A stretch of DNA of 29,107 nt, from contig JBCBQC010000079.1 of the NCBI GenBank assembly GCA_039820405.1, positions 1 to 29,107 on the forward strand, in the 5' to 3' direction. This document shows, in pieces, positions 8,199-16,422 of this stretch. The translations under genes were made by a program, and so were the position numbers. Position 1 is the first letter of the stretch; the number at the start of each line of letters is the position of its first letter. The notes under the pieces were generated by a model. It was not told where the DNA came from, made no database searches, and worked only from the letters and a program-made list of their open reading frames with translations. Source of the DNA: CALLVY01 sp937899855 (lineage in GTDB: Bacteria; Bacteroidota; Bacteroidia; Chitinophagales; Saprospiraceae).

Positions 8199-9161
8199 AT
8201 GAAAAACGCAACTCACTACTCGATCACTGGCCCCCAGCGAGACCACCCTTCCCAGACCGCGGCTCGACCCGCACCGCTTCGCCCCCATTCGCAAACGGGG
8301 CGATTCCGCCGCTACCGCCTCCGCACCTTGGTACTTCTAGTGCTAAGTCTTGGCTTTTCCTCCTGCTCCCGTTATTTTTACGCTCCCGTGCCGCACGGCG
8401 ACCTGGTCCCGGAGAAAAAGGGGGACTTTAAGGCCTCCGTAGGTGGAGGATCGGTAAATGACATACTCACCATCAACGAGGACGAGGAGGTCAAGCGTCG
8501 CAGCCACTTTGATGCCCAGCTGGCTTACAGCCCAGCGGAGCACATCGGCTTGCACCTCAGCAGCCAGACCTTTCGCGAGCGAAGTGTGGCTGGCGAAGTC
8601 TCCAGCTTCACCAACAGCGACTTTGTCAACTTTTCCGTTGGCTACTACCAAACCTCTAAGAAGCACGTGGAGGAGGGGAACGAGGTCAGTAAGCGCCGGT
8701 GGGTTTGGGAAAATTCGCTGGGCCTGGGCTACGGCAACCTCCGTTACCAGACTCTCGATGAAGAGGATTACGGCCTGGAGTTTACCAAGTTGTTCGTCCA
8801 GTCTAATTTTGTATTCAACGCGACCCGTCACTTCCAATTCGGATTGAGTTTGAGCCCTACCTTGGTTCGGTACCTCCCCCAAAGCTTTCCCGAGGATCCC
8901 GACCTCTTCCAGTGGTTGGATCTGGTCATCTTGAGAGCAGCCCAACCGCTGTTCTACGCCGAAGTGGGTTTTCACATCCAGTACGGTTGGAAAAAATTCA
9001 AATTCTTTAGCAGCTCTCGCTTCACCAACGTTGGATTCCCCTTCCGGTATTCCAAAACCCTGGTCGTCCCCCACCTCCCTAGAGTGAGTACCCTGGGCAT
9101 CATCGTCGAAGTGGATGACCTGTTCAAAAAACGCAAGACCACCAGGCGTCGCCGCGGCTAG
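8199..9161 (+). CDS. Predicted outer-membrane beta-barrel lipoprotein, tandem paralogue 3
   Basis: A 320-residue paralogue, closest at its N-terminus to paralogue 1: the bases encoding PVPHGDLV are nearly identical in the two genes. It has the longest pre-signal region, about 42 residues rich in Arg, Pro and His, then LVLLVLSLGFSSC with predicted lipidated Cys56. The mature start is CSRYFYAPVPHGDL, followed by EKKGDFKASVGGGS. Shared blocks are QLAYSPAEHIGLHLSSQ, FVNFSVGYYQ, WENSLGLGYGNLRYQ, FTKLFVQS, SLSPTLVRY and QPLFYAEVGFHIQ. The C-terminus is very basic (KKRKTTRRRRG). No disruption is seen. The gap to paralogue 4 is 136 bp, larger than the others, and holds a strong hairpin. Confidence 0.87.
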   Translation: MKNATHYSITGPQRDHPSQTAARPAPLRPHSQTGRFRRYRLRTLVLLVLSLGFSSCSRYFYAPVPHGDLVPEKKGDFKASVGGGSVNDILTINEDEEVKRRSHFDAQLAYSPAEHIGLHLSSQTFRERSVAGEVSSFTNSDFVNFSVGYYQTSKKHVEEGNEVSKRRWVWENSLGLGYGNLRYQTLDEEDYGLEFTKLFVQSNFVFNATRHFQFGLSLSPTLVRYLPQSFPEDPDLFQWLDLVILRAAQPLFYAEVGFHIQYGWKKFKFFSSSRFTNVGFPFRYSKTLVVPHLPRVSTLGIIVEVDDLFKKRKTTRRRRG

Positions 9162-9182
9162 CGCCAGGACCAAAAGATCGCA

Positions 9183-9211
9183 GTGGGCCCCGGGATCTTC
9201 CGGTGGCCCAC
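9183..9211 (+). other. Intergenic hairpin between paralogues 3 and 4
   Basis: Perfect arms of 7 bp (GTGGGCC/GGCCCAC) enclose a second 4 bp pairing (CCGG/CCGG) with one bulged T and a 6-base loop. It lies 21 bp after the stop of paralogue 3 and 87 bp before the start of paralogue 4. No T-run follows on either strand, so it is not a standard intrinsic terminator. It could be an RNA-stabilising or attenuating structure that separates expression of the first three copies from the fourth. Confidence 0.4.
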
Positions 9212-9297
9212 GCAGCGGGTATTCGACTTGCTACGTTTTTACCTTATCGCAGGGCCGCCGTGCCAATGGCGACCCACCACCAAACAAAAGCGCGAGC

Positions 9298-10176
9298 ATG
9301 AATTCCAAAACGAAACCCGCCGGCCTCCATCCCCTACTCATCTTACTGATCCTGGGCATTCCACTGCTCCACAGCTCCTGTAGTCGTTACCTCTACGCCC
9401 CTACTGGCCCACAGATGGTGGGACTCCAAGAGCAAGGGGACCTCAAAGTCAGCCTGGGTCACAGCCGAATGGGACCGGAAAACTACAGTGGTACGATACG
9501 GCGACACAATTACAACCTCCAACTGGCTTACAGCCCATTGCCCAATCTGGGCGTACACGCCAGTGCGGCGCTCTTTCGCGATGTCTCCGGCTTAGATTCC
9601 CTTCCCGTCCAATTCTCATCCGTCAACAGGGAATTCTTCAGCAGTGATTTTGGGGACCTGGCCGTAGCGCATTACCACATCTTAAACGGAAAAGCTTACA
9701 GCTACCAAAAGGGCAATCTACTGGTGTGGGAAAACAGCTTGGGGATGGGCTTGGGACAGATTCGGTACAACAACGACGGTATCGGCCAGGTGGAAGTCAA
9801 TCTTCGCAAGTATTACTTACAAACCCACTTTTACTACCAATTCAAAGACAATTTTAGCCTCGGCCTCGCCGTTCGGCCGACCTGGATCAGCTACCAACAA
9901 GCCGATGCTACGGGGGCCCTACCTTCCGATTTCTTCTCCCGCGTCCAAGAACTGGAACTGGTCAACCCCGTTTTTTTGGTCGAATACGGCCTTCGAATGC
10001 AGGGGGGGTGGCGTACGGTCAAATTGTTCATGTCTACGGTCCTTTCCCTTACCAACGCCAGCCATCGGGAATTGGTGGGCACGGAGTACCTCTACTTGCC
10101 CGTGACGACAAGCCTAGGAGTGGTCTTCGACCTGGATGAGTTTTCCCGCAAGAGAAAGTCACTCAAGCCTTGGTAG
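9298..10176 (+). CDS. Predicted outer-membrane beta-barrel lipoprotein, tandem paralogue 4 (divergent)
   Basis: A 292-residue paralogue and the most divergent intact copy. The ATG at 9298 was chosen because it gives a short, ordinary lipoprotein signal (LLILLILGIPLLHSSC, predicted lipidated Cys28). The frame is open further upstream, but that extension would overlap paralogue 3 and reads as non-signal sequence. The mature start is CSRYLYAPTGPQ, followed by EQGDLKVSLGHS. The family's PHGDL segment is replaced by GPQMVGL. Shared blocks are LQLAYSPLPNLGVH, VWENSLGMGLGQIRYN, LRKYYLQTHFYYQ, AVRPTWISYQ and NPVFLVEYGLRMQ. Unlike the other three, it lacks the long pre-signal region. It is followed at once by a decayed fifth copy most like it. 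Confidence 0.87.
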   Translation: MNSKTKPAGLHPLLILLILGIPLLHSSCSRYLYAPTGPQMVGLQEQGDLKVSLGHSRMGPENYSGTIRRHNYNLQLAYSPLPNLGVHASAALFRDVSGLDSLPVQFSSVNREFFSSDFGDLAVAHYHILNGKAYSYQKGNLLVWENSLGMGLGQIRYNNDGIGQVEVNLRKYYLQTHFYYQFKDNFSLGLAVRPTWISYQQADATGALPSDFFSRVQELELVNPVFLVEYGLRMQGGWRTVKLFMSTVLSLTNASHRELVGTEYLYLPVTTSLGVVFDLDEFSRKRKSLKPW

Positions 10177-10179
10177 CAC

Positions 10180-10389
10180 CGTTGAACGCCATCGTACGAC
10201 AAGCAGTAAGGCATCATTCCCGACTTCTTTTTCAGCAGCATTGGAGTACTGGACCGGATCAATCCCGTTTATTTTCTCGAATACGGGCTACGGCTACAGA
10301 AGGCTTGGAAACCGCTCCATTTCTTTGCGTCTACTTCGCTTTCCTCCATCCTCACCGCACCCGGATCCACTGACCGTCCTTCTCCGTGA
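10180..10389 (+). pseudogene. Remnant of a fifth barrel-lipoprotein paralogue
   Basis: Directly after the stop of paralogue 4 lies a start-less stretch. Read in frame from 10210, it encodes GIIPDFFFSSIGVLD, then INPVYFLEYGLRLQKAW, then LHFFASTSLSS. This aligns to the PSDFF to NPVFLVEYGLRMQGGW to KLFMSTVLSLT region of paralogue 4, with roughly half the residues identical. A weaker match (IVRQA against ISYQQA) just upstream at 10191-10205 is in another frame and is separated from the main block by an in-frame TAA at 10207-10209, so at least one frameshift is implied. The N-terminal two-thirds and the last strands are missing. Its 3' end overlaps the last 38 bp of the convergent SPOR-protein gene. 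The stop is at 10387-10389. Confidence 0.75.
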
Positions 10390-12922
10390 TGATGTGCGCG
10401 CCCTTAAAGCCACTCGCTTTTACCTTTTCGAAGACTTGATTGACCTCGGCTAGGGAGTCAAAAGCACTGAGTAGCATCACCGTCAGCTTGCCCTTTTTGA
10501 CCCGTTCGATGGTTCCAAAGTCCTTGATCTTGGAGGGGTCAAAATATTTGGTGTTTTGGTAAGTCGCCAGGCGAATTTTGTACACGCCCTTTTCCTCGAC
10601 CGGCGGGGCAGGTGGCAGACTGGTGTTGCCCCCCGTTTCGGTGGGGGTAGTATCCACTACTTCGGGGGGATTGACGGGCTCGGCGGGTGGGGGGTTGGCC
10701 TCACCTTTCCCCCCCGGCGTACCGAAGGTGGTGTAGGTGTACACTTCCACATCGTCCATATTTTCCAACTTTTCGCCGGTGATGAAGACATTGTCAAAGC
10801 CCTGCGCTTCCACCGCTGCTTTGGCCTGCTGGGCCTCGGCCTTGGTTTCAAAAATACCCAGTCGCAGCTTGGTGTAGCCCTTTTCCTTCCGGCTGTAGAG
10901 ATTGCCAATATTGCGCAGCCCCCGGTAGGAATCGGTATCAAAACGCTCCCCACCGTAGAGGGCCGCCAGCTGGATGGAGTAGCCTTCGGGCTTCAATTCC
11001 CCCTCGGAGGGCGTTTCGGTAACGGTACCGCCCTCGGTACCACCGGCCGTACTGCCACCGGTACTCCCGCCGGTACTGCCACCGGAGGGAGTGCCGGGCG
11101 GGGTTCCCCCACCGCCCGGTAGCGGACCGGGATCAATTTGGGTGTAGGAAGGCGAAAAAGACAGTACCCCCAAGACCCCACGGTCTTTGCCATCGGCGAT
11201 CGCAACGCGGTTGTGCGTATCGGTAAATCCCGCTTTGGAATAGCGGATCACGTAGACGGATTGGGGCAGTAGGGCCAGCGCGTAGGCTCCCGAGGCATCC
11301 GTATAGGTTTCGAGTACTTGGCCGGACTCCTGATTGGTGGCCCGGACGTAGACCCGGTCCACCGGCGTGTTGTCGTTGATGTTGATCACCATGCCCTTAA
11401 GCTTTTCGATTTCCTTGGTCAGCACGACCTCGTAGGTCTGGCTTTGCCGGGCCCCGGTGCTTTCGACCTGGAGGGCGTAGCTGTTGAAGCCCACCTTGCT
11501 GATGACGGCTTCGCAGTCGAGGCCGCCGAGGGCTTGAAATTGGTAGTTGCCATTGGGGTCGGTTTGGAAAACGGGTTCGTTGCAGGCACTAAAGTCGACA
11601 TTGGCGCCGGCGATGGGGCGGTTGGCGGCATCACGTACGGAGATGGTGATCTGGTCAGTACGCTTGGTCACCTGGTAGAGGTCTTCGTTGCCCTTTCCCC
11701 CCGGGCGATTGGAGCTGAAATAGCCCAAGTTTTGGCTGGCCTTGAAGACGAAGCCAAAATCATCGCGGGGCGAGTTGATCCCGTTCCCGAGGTGGTAGAC
11801 CTTGGTCCATTCTTGTTGGCTGCGTTCGGCGCGGAAGATATCGAGTCCCCCCATGCCGTGGTGCCAATCCGAAGAGAAATACAGCGAGCTGCCGTTGAAG
11901 CAGGGGCTGAGTTCATTGCCCGGCGTATTGACGACGGCCCCAAGGTTTTCGGGGGTCGTCCAGGTGTCGCCGATGCGGCGCGAGACGTAGAGGTCCCAGC
12001 CCCCTAGCCCATCCGGGCGGTTGGAGGCAAAGTACATCGTCTTGCCATCCGCCGATAGGGAAGGATAGCCCGAGGAGTAGCCACTACCGTTGTAGGGAAA
12101 GGCCTTGGCCTCGTAAAAGTCACCATCGGGGCCCACCTTGGCCAGGTAGATGCTCAATTCCATTCCGCTGGTGGGGATTTGGCGGGTGCCGTCGACGAAA
12201 TCGTTTTTCGTGTAGGCCACCGTGGTACCATCAGCGGAATAACTGAGGGGCCCTTCGTTGTAGGTGTTGGCTAGATCGGAGCGCAAAAAATTTGGAGGGG
12301 TGAGAAAGCCATTGTTATCGCGGCCGCTGATCAGCAGTTGGTTTTTGGCCGTACCGGTCCAGGTTTCGCCCTTGCCCTGATCGGCGCGGGCGAGGTCGCC
12401 CCGGGCGGAGGAGTAAACGAGTCGGTCGCCGTAGAAGGTGGGGCCAAATTCGGCGCTTTCGGTATTGATAAACTCTCTTTTGACGCGGTAAAGCGAAGGC
12501 ACCCCGAGCATGGATTCGGCAAAGTCACAGCTGGCGGCGTAGTGCTCTCCGAAATAGGGTTGGCCCTCCGCGTAGATTTCGAAAAAGCCCTTGGCCTCGG
12601 CGTATTTTCCCTGAGCCTTGAGGACCTGCCCGTAGTAGAACAGATTGACCGGATCAACACCTTCGCGGTCGAGGGCCCGGAGGTACCAAGTGGCGGCTTC
12701 CTCCATCTCGTTGAGGTGTCGGTAGCAGTCGGCCAGTCGGGAGAGGGCTTCGGTGTTGTTGGGATCTTTTTCGAGAACTTTACGGTAGGATTTGATGGCG
12801 AGATTGAAGGCGTACAATTCGAATTCTTTGTTGGCCTTTTTGAGCATACTTTGTGCCGGAACGGCATCGGCCAGTAGGAGGCTCAACAAAAGGAGTGCCA
12901 GTGTTTTTGTGAAGTGTTTCAT
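10352..12922 (-). CDS. PorE-like envelope protein: TPR, PD40 propeller, regulatory-like domains and two SPOR domains
   Basis: An 856-residue exported protein. The start at 12922 was chosen because a signal peptide (KTLALLLLSLLLADAVPA) begins directly there; an in-frame ATG at 12961 would add 13 polar residues. Domains in order: TPR repeats about 25-140; a PD40/WD40-like propeller about 150-415, with blades such as YPSLSADGKTMYFASNRPDG and FGFVFKASQNLGYFSSNRPG; two carboxypeptidase-regulatory-like beta domains about 425-595; a Gly/Ser/Thr/Pro linker with repeated GGST units about 600-640; SPOR 1 about 646-720 (YSIQLAALYGG to LRLGIFETKAEAQ); a Pro-rich linker; and SPOR 2 about 779-850. SPOR domains bind peptidoglycan glycans stripped of peptide stems. 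The layout matches PorE-type T9SS accessory proteins except that OmpA_C is replaced by SPOR. Predicted to act in the periplasm. It is convergent with the lipoprotein array. Confidence 0.9.
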   Translation of the reverse strand: MKHFTKTLALLLLSLLLADAVPAQSMLKKANKEFELYAFNLAIKSYRKVLEKDPNNTEALSRLADCYRHLNEMEEAATWYLRALDREGVDPVNLFYYGQVLKAQGKYAEAKGFFEIYAEGQPYFGEHYAASCDFAESMLGVPSLYRVKREFINTESAEFGPTFYGDRLVYSSARGDLARADQGKGETWTGTAKNQLLISGRDNNGFLTPPNFLRSDLANTYNEGPLSYSADGTTVAYTKNDFVDGTRQIPTSGMELSIYLAKVGPDGDFYEAKAFPYNGSGYSSGYPSLSADGKTMYFASNRPDGLGGWDLYVSRRIGDTWTTPENLGAVVNTPGNELSPCFNGSSLYFSSDWHHGMGGLDIFRAERSQQEWTKVYHLGNGINSPRDDFGFVFKASQNLGYFSSNRPGGKGNEDLYQVTKRTDQITISVRDAANRPIAGANVDFSACNEPVFQTDPNGNYQFQALGGLDCEAVISKVGFNSYALQVESTGARQSQTYEVVLTKEIEKLKGMVININDNTPVDRVYVRATNQESGQVLETYTDASGAYALALLPQSVYVIRYSKAGFTDTHNRVAIADGKDRGVLGVLSFSPSYTQIDPGPLPGGGGTPPGTPSGGSTGGSTGGSTAGGTEGGTVTETPSEGELKPEGYSIQLAALYGGERFDTDSYRGLRNIGNLYSRKEKGYTKLRLGIFETKAEAQQAKAAVEAQGFDNVFITGEKLENMDDVEVYTYTTFGTPGGKGEANPPPAEPVNPPEVVDTTPTETGGNTSLPPAPPVEEKGVYKIRLATYQNTKYFDPSKIKDFGTIERVKKGKLTVMLLSAFDSLAEVNQVFEKVKASGFKGAHIITEKDGQWIRVR

Positions 12923-13303
12923 ACGGCTAGTTTCCGATTGTTTAATCATTGTATGTTTCATTTATCCCTCTAATATCACTATTAATTGGCGATTTAGGAG
13001 TACCGCAGGGATTTTAATTGCGGGGGTCCTCGGCAGAATAGGCGATAAAATTGTACCAAAAGTGTTGGATGTGGCGCCCATTTTGCTTCCCCAAACAATT
13101 GTTTAGATCGTCGAAAGCGCCATTTCGGTATTTTGGGACGGTGCTTTAAGATAATTTTAACCTGAAATGGGGGCAAAAGGCGGGAAACCACGCCAAAAAA
13201 GCTCTCGCATCTGGATAATTTCCCGACATTTTCCCCCATTTAAATGAGTTTTTTCTTAATTTTATAGGGATATGAAGTAAAAAACTAAGAACCACACGTA
13301 ATC
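12923..13303. other. Divergent intergenic region, no gene seen
   Basis: This 381 bp AT-richer spacer separates the SPOR-protein gene (minus) from the first subtilase gene (plus) and should hold both promoters. No convincing coding frame was found. A perfect 12 bp palindrome (AAACAATTGTTT) lies at 13093-13104 and could be an operator. No exact Bacteroidota -7 match (TAnnTTTG) was found close to either start; the nearest, TATTTTGG at about 13130, is too far from the plus-strand ATG to be persuasive. Confidence 0.5.
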
Positions 13304-16279
13304 ATGCAAGGTGCTCTCCGTCTATTCCTGGGTCTGTTGTGCTGGGGCTTGTTCGCTCCGGTGGAAGCCCAACGGCTGGATCACGTCCTCGGAGAAGTAC
13401 TCATCAAAACCTACCCCGGCACCAATCACCTCCAAAATTTAGAACGCAAGGCCCAGTACCGCTCCAGTGGTTTTCGGGCCCTCTTCCAGCACCTACGCCC
13501 CCAAGCGGGCGTGCTGGGTTGGCACCAACTGCGGTTCGACCACAACGACATCCACGAAGGCGAATTGCTCCAGTGGCTCCGCGAGCAAGAAGAAGTCGAA
13601 TACGCCCAGTTTAACCACTTTCTCGAATGGCGCCAAACCACCCCCAACGATCCCCTCTTTTCCCGTCAGTGGCAATACATCAATGAAGACCTCAACGGCA
13701 CCCTCAGCGGGATTGACCTGGATGCCGAGCTGGCCTGGGACATCACCACCGGTGGCCTCACCCCCCGGGGCGACACCATCGTGGTGGCGGTGATCGACAA
13801 TGGCTTTTACCTCAATCACCCCGATTTTGAGGACAACATCTGGATCAACCACGCCGATTTCCCCAACAACCGACGGGATGAGGATGAAAATGGCTACCTC
13901 GATGATTACCTGGGGTGGAATATTCTGACCCAAAACGATGACATTCAACCCCCCGGATTGAGCGAGCACGGCACCGCCGTCGCCGGCATCATCGGTGCCC
14001 GGGGCGACAATGGCATTGGCGTCACCGGTGTCAATTGGCAGGTCAAACTGATGATCATCAGCAACGACGAACTGTTTACCGAAGCTCGGGTCCTCCAAGC
14101 CTACGACTACGTTTTGACCCAGCGGCAGCTGTACAACGATACCCAGGGCGAAGAAGGCGCCTTCGTGGTGGCCACCAATGCCTCCTGGGGACGGTCCAAC
14201 GCCTTTCCCGAAGACGCTCCCATCTGGTGCGCCATGTACGATACCCTCGGCTCGGCGGGCATCCTCAATTGCGGGGCCACCGCCAACAGCAATGTCGACG
14301 TAGGGCTGGTCGGCGATTTGCCCACCACCTGCCCCAGCGACTACCTCATCTCGGTCACCAATCTGGACGTCAGCGGACGCAAAGTAAGCGAATCGGGTTT
14401 TAGTGCCACCCACATTGATGTAGGGGCCTTTGGCGAACAGGTCTATACCGTTTCCATCCCCGGCTCGACCAACCACAGTTTTAAAGGCACCTCCGCCGCC
14501 ACCCCCCACGTGACCGGAGCCATTGCCCTGCTCTATTCTACGCCCTGCTACCAACTGGCGGACCTGGCCCTCAGCGATCCTGCCGCTGCGGCCCTCCAAG
14601 CCCGCCGCTACCTCTTCGAAGGGGTTGAGCCCAACCCCTCCCTACGGAACATCACCACCACCGGGGGACAGCTCAACCTGTACAACAGCGTCAAAATGGC
14701 CCTCGATGCCTGTGGCTCCTGCCCCCGACCCGATCGGCTCCGAGTGACCAATATCTCGGGGCAGCAGGCCAGCCTGGAGTGGACCAACCCCCACTACGCC
14801 CGTTCGACGGTGCTCCAGTGGCGCGAAAAGAACCGGCCCTGGCAAACCGTCGAAGGTGCTATCAGCCCCTACGGCCTTACGAACTTGGAAGATTGTAAGA
14901 AGTACGAATTCCGCGTTGCGGGGACCTGTGAAGGGGAGCAAAGCGACTTTAGCCCGGTCTTTGGATTCCGTAGCGACAATTGCTGTATCCCCCCCCGTTA
15001 CGTCGATTACCAGATGACGAAACTCGATGCGGCCCGGATCGACTGGCAGGAAGTGGGGCGAGCCAACAAATACCGCATCCAGTACCGGCAGGTCGGCAAT
15101 GATTTTTGGGGAGAGCAATTGACCAACGAGCCCACTTTACTCCTGGAAAACCTCTCTCCCTGCGAAAAGTACGAAATTCAAGTACAGGCGGAATGCCCGG
15201 ATACCTCCAATACCAATTTCTCCCAAACCTTACTCTTCCTGACCCCTGGCTGTGGTGCCTGCCTCGACGAGACTTACTGCGAGCCTCGGGGCATCAACGA
15301 ATACGAGTGGATCCGCCGCTTTAAGATCAACGATCTGGAACAAGTCTCCACCACCACCAATGGCTACGAGGATTTTACCCAACGCTCAACGAGTCTGGAG
15401 ACCTACCGCAGCTACCCCGTCGAATTCGAGCCCGCTTTTCAGTGGCGCTCTTACTCCGAACGCTTTTTTATCTACATCGACTACAACCAAAACGGTCACT
15501 TTGACGACCTGGGAGAGCTGGCCTACCGCACGCTCGAAAGTTCGGACAGCGTCCAGCGGGGAGTGGTCAACGTATCCCCCGATGCCCTACCGGGCAGTAC
15601 GCGCATGCGCGTCATCATGGAGTACGACTACGAAAAGAACCGGCCGCCAACGGGCTGTATGGACCACGATTTTCACGGAGAAATTGAGGACTACTGCATC
15701 GAAATTCGCAGTGGGACAGCGCGTTGTGCGCCGCCCTCTCCCATCGAAATCGTAGAGTCTGCCGAAACTTACGCCATCTTGCGGTGGAAGGACCGCGATG
15801 GGGAACACCAATCACACAACCTGCGTTACCGCGCAGCCAGTGGTGGGGAGTGGATCGAACACAAGGGCATCCGAGCCCCCTACTTCCTCTATCCTCTGGA
15901 AAGCTGTGCGTCCTACCTGATCCAGGTAGAGGGCAATTGCCAGAGCGGTGGGATCAGTGGCTACGACGTGGAAAAGGAATTGAAGACGGCCTGTTCCGAC
16001 CAAACCGAGCCCAGTCCGGGCATCAGCCAATTGGTCGTCGGCCCGAACCCCTTCACGGATCAACTCCGGGTCGACTTCTTCCTGGAGGCCCCCTCCCCCA
16101 TTCAACTGCGTCTCTTCCAGGCCGATGGCCGCCAGACCCTCCAACGCGACCTGGAGCTGGTCGAGGCGGGCTACCACCAGTTTAACTTCAACTTTTCGGA
16201 CGATCGGTCCCGGGGTTTGTACCTCCTGCAGGTGGAATCAGAAATGGGAAGTTCCCAGATCAAGTTGATCCGCCACTGA
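13304..16279 (+). CDS. Secreted subtilisin-like serine peptidase (S8) with Fn3, GEVED and T9SS type A sorting domains, copy 1
   Basis: A 991-residue secreted protease. Signal peptide 1-22 (ending VEA before QRLDHVLG); inhibitor-I9-like prodomain about 23-108; S8 domain about 140-465. The catalytic triad is intact: Asp165 in VVAVIDNG, His222 in SEHGTAVAG, Ser397 in GTSAATPHV, with oxyanion Asn292 in ATNASWG. An acidic loop, DEDENGYLDDYLGWN, near 192-206 resembles a calcium site. Two Cys-bearing Fn3-like domains follow (about 474-655), then a GEVED domain (about 660-810, ending GEIEDYCIEI with YIDYNQNGHFDD in its core), a third Fn3-like domain, and a type A C-terminal sorting domain at 907-991 (VVGPNPFTDQL, ending KLIRH). 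The type A tail directs T9SS export and is normally removed at the cell surface. A paralogue follows 184 bp downstream. Substrate unknown. Confidence 0.95.
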   Translation: MQGALRLFLGLLCWGLFAPVEAQRLDHVLGEVLIKTYPGTNHLQNLERKAQYRSSGFRALFQHLRPQAGVLGWHQLRFDHNDIHEGELLQWLREQEEVEYAQFNHFLEWRQTTPNDPLFSRQWQYINEDLNGTLSGIDLDAELAWDITTGGLTPRGDTIVVAVIDNGFYLNHPDFEDNIWINHADFPNNRRDEDENGYLDDYLGWNILTQNDDIQPPGLSEHGTAVAGIIGARGDNGIGVTGVNWQVKLMIISNDELFTEARVLQAYDYVLTQRQLYNDTQGEEGAFVVATNASWGRSNAFPEDAPIWCAMYDTLGSAGILNCGATANSNVDVGLVGDLPTTCPSDYLISVTNLDVSGRKVSESGFSATHIDVGAFGEQVYTVSIPGSTNHSFKGTSAATPHVTGAIALLYSTPCYQLADLALSDPAAAALQARRYLFEGVEPNPSLRNITTTGGQLNLYNSVKMALDACGSCPRPDRLRVTNISGQQASLEWTNPHYARSTVLQWREKNRPWQTVEGAISPYGLTNLEDCKKYEFRVAGTCEGEQSDFSPVFGFRSDNCCIPPRYVDYQMTKLDAARIDWQEVGRANKYRIQYRQVGNDFWGEQLTNEPTLLLENLSPCEKYEIQVQAECPDTSNTNFSQTLLFLTPGCGACLDETYCEPRGINEYEWIRRFKINDLEQVSTTTNGYEDFTQRSTSLETYRSYPVEFEPAFQWRSYSERFFIYIDYNQNGHFDDLGELAYRTLESSDSVQRGVVNVSPDALPGSTRMRVIMEYDYEKNRPPTGCMDHDFHGEIEDYCIEIRSGTARCAPPSPIEIVESAETYAILRWKDRDGEHQSHNLRYRAASGGEWIEHKGIRAPYFLYPLESCASYLIQVEGNCQSGGISGYDVEKELKTACSDQTEPSPGISQLVVGPNPFTDQLRVDFFLEAPSPIQLRLFQADGRQTLQRDLELVEAGYHQFNFNFSDDRSRGLYLLQVESEMGSSQIKLIRH

Positions 16280-16422
16280 TTCGGCCCCGTACAATCTGTC
16301 AGCCAATTTTCAATCTCGACTTTTCCACCCGTTCCATCCAACAGTTCGGAGCAAGATTACGTTGGAAAATTGTCAAAGGAGCAACAACCTTCCCCAGTAT
16401 TTTTTCGTACTTAAGTGGAGCT

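Noticed and set aside
10136..10453. 105-codon plus-strand frame after the fourth lipoprotein as a small gene
   Set aside because: Another frame of the same bases matches the lipoprotein family, so the region is a decayed paralogue and this frame is a by-product.
11020..11110. Short GC-rich repeats as a possible intergenic repeat element
   Set aside because: They encode the in-frame GGST linker of the SPOR-tailed protein, an ordinary low-complexity tether.
12994..13239. Small minus-strand frame of 81 codons in the divergent spacer
   Set aside because: No signal or domain, AT-rich promoter-like DNA, and it contains the palindrome. More likely regulatory DNA.
13493..14599. Minus-strand open frame of 368 codons and the similar 455-codon frame at 16455-17822
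   Set aside because: Both are antisense to the catalytic domains of the two subtilases. Their mutual similarity simply mirrors the paralogy of the real genes.
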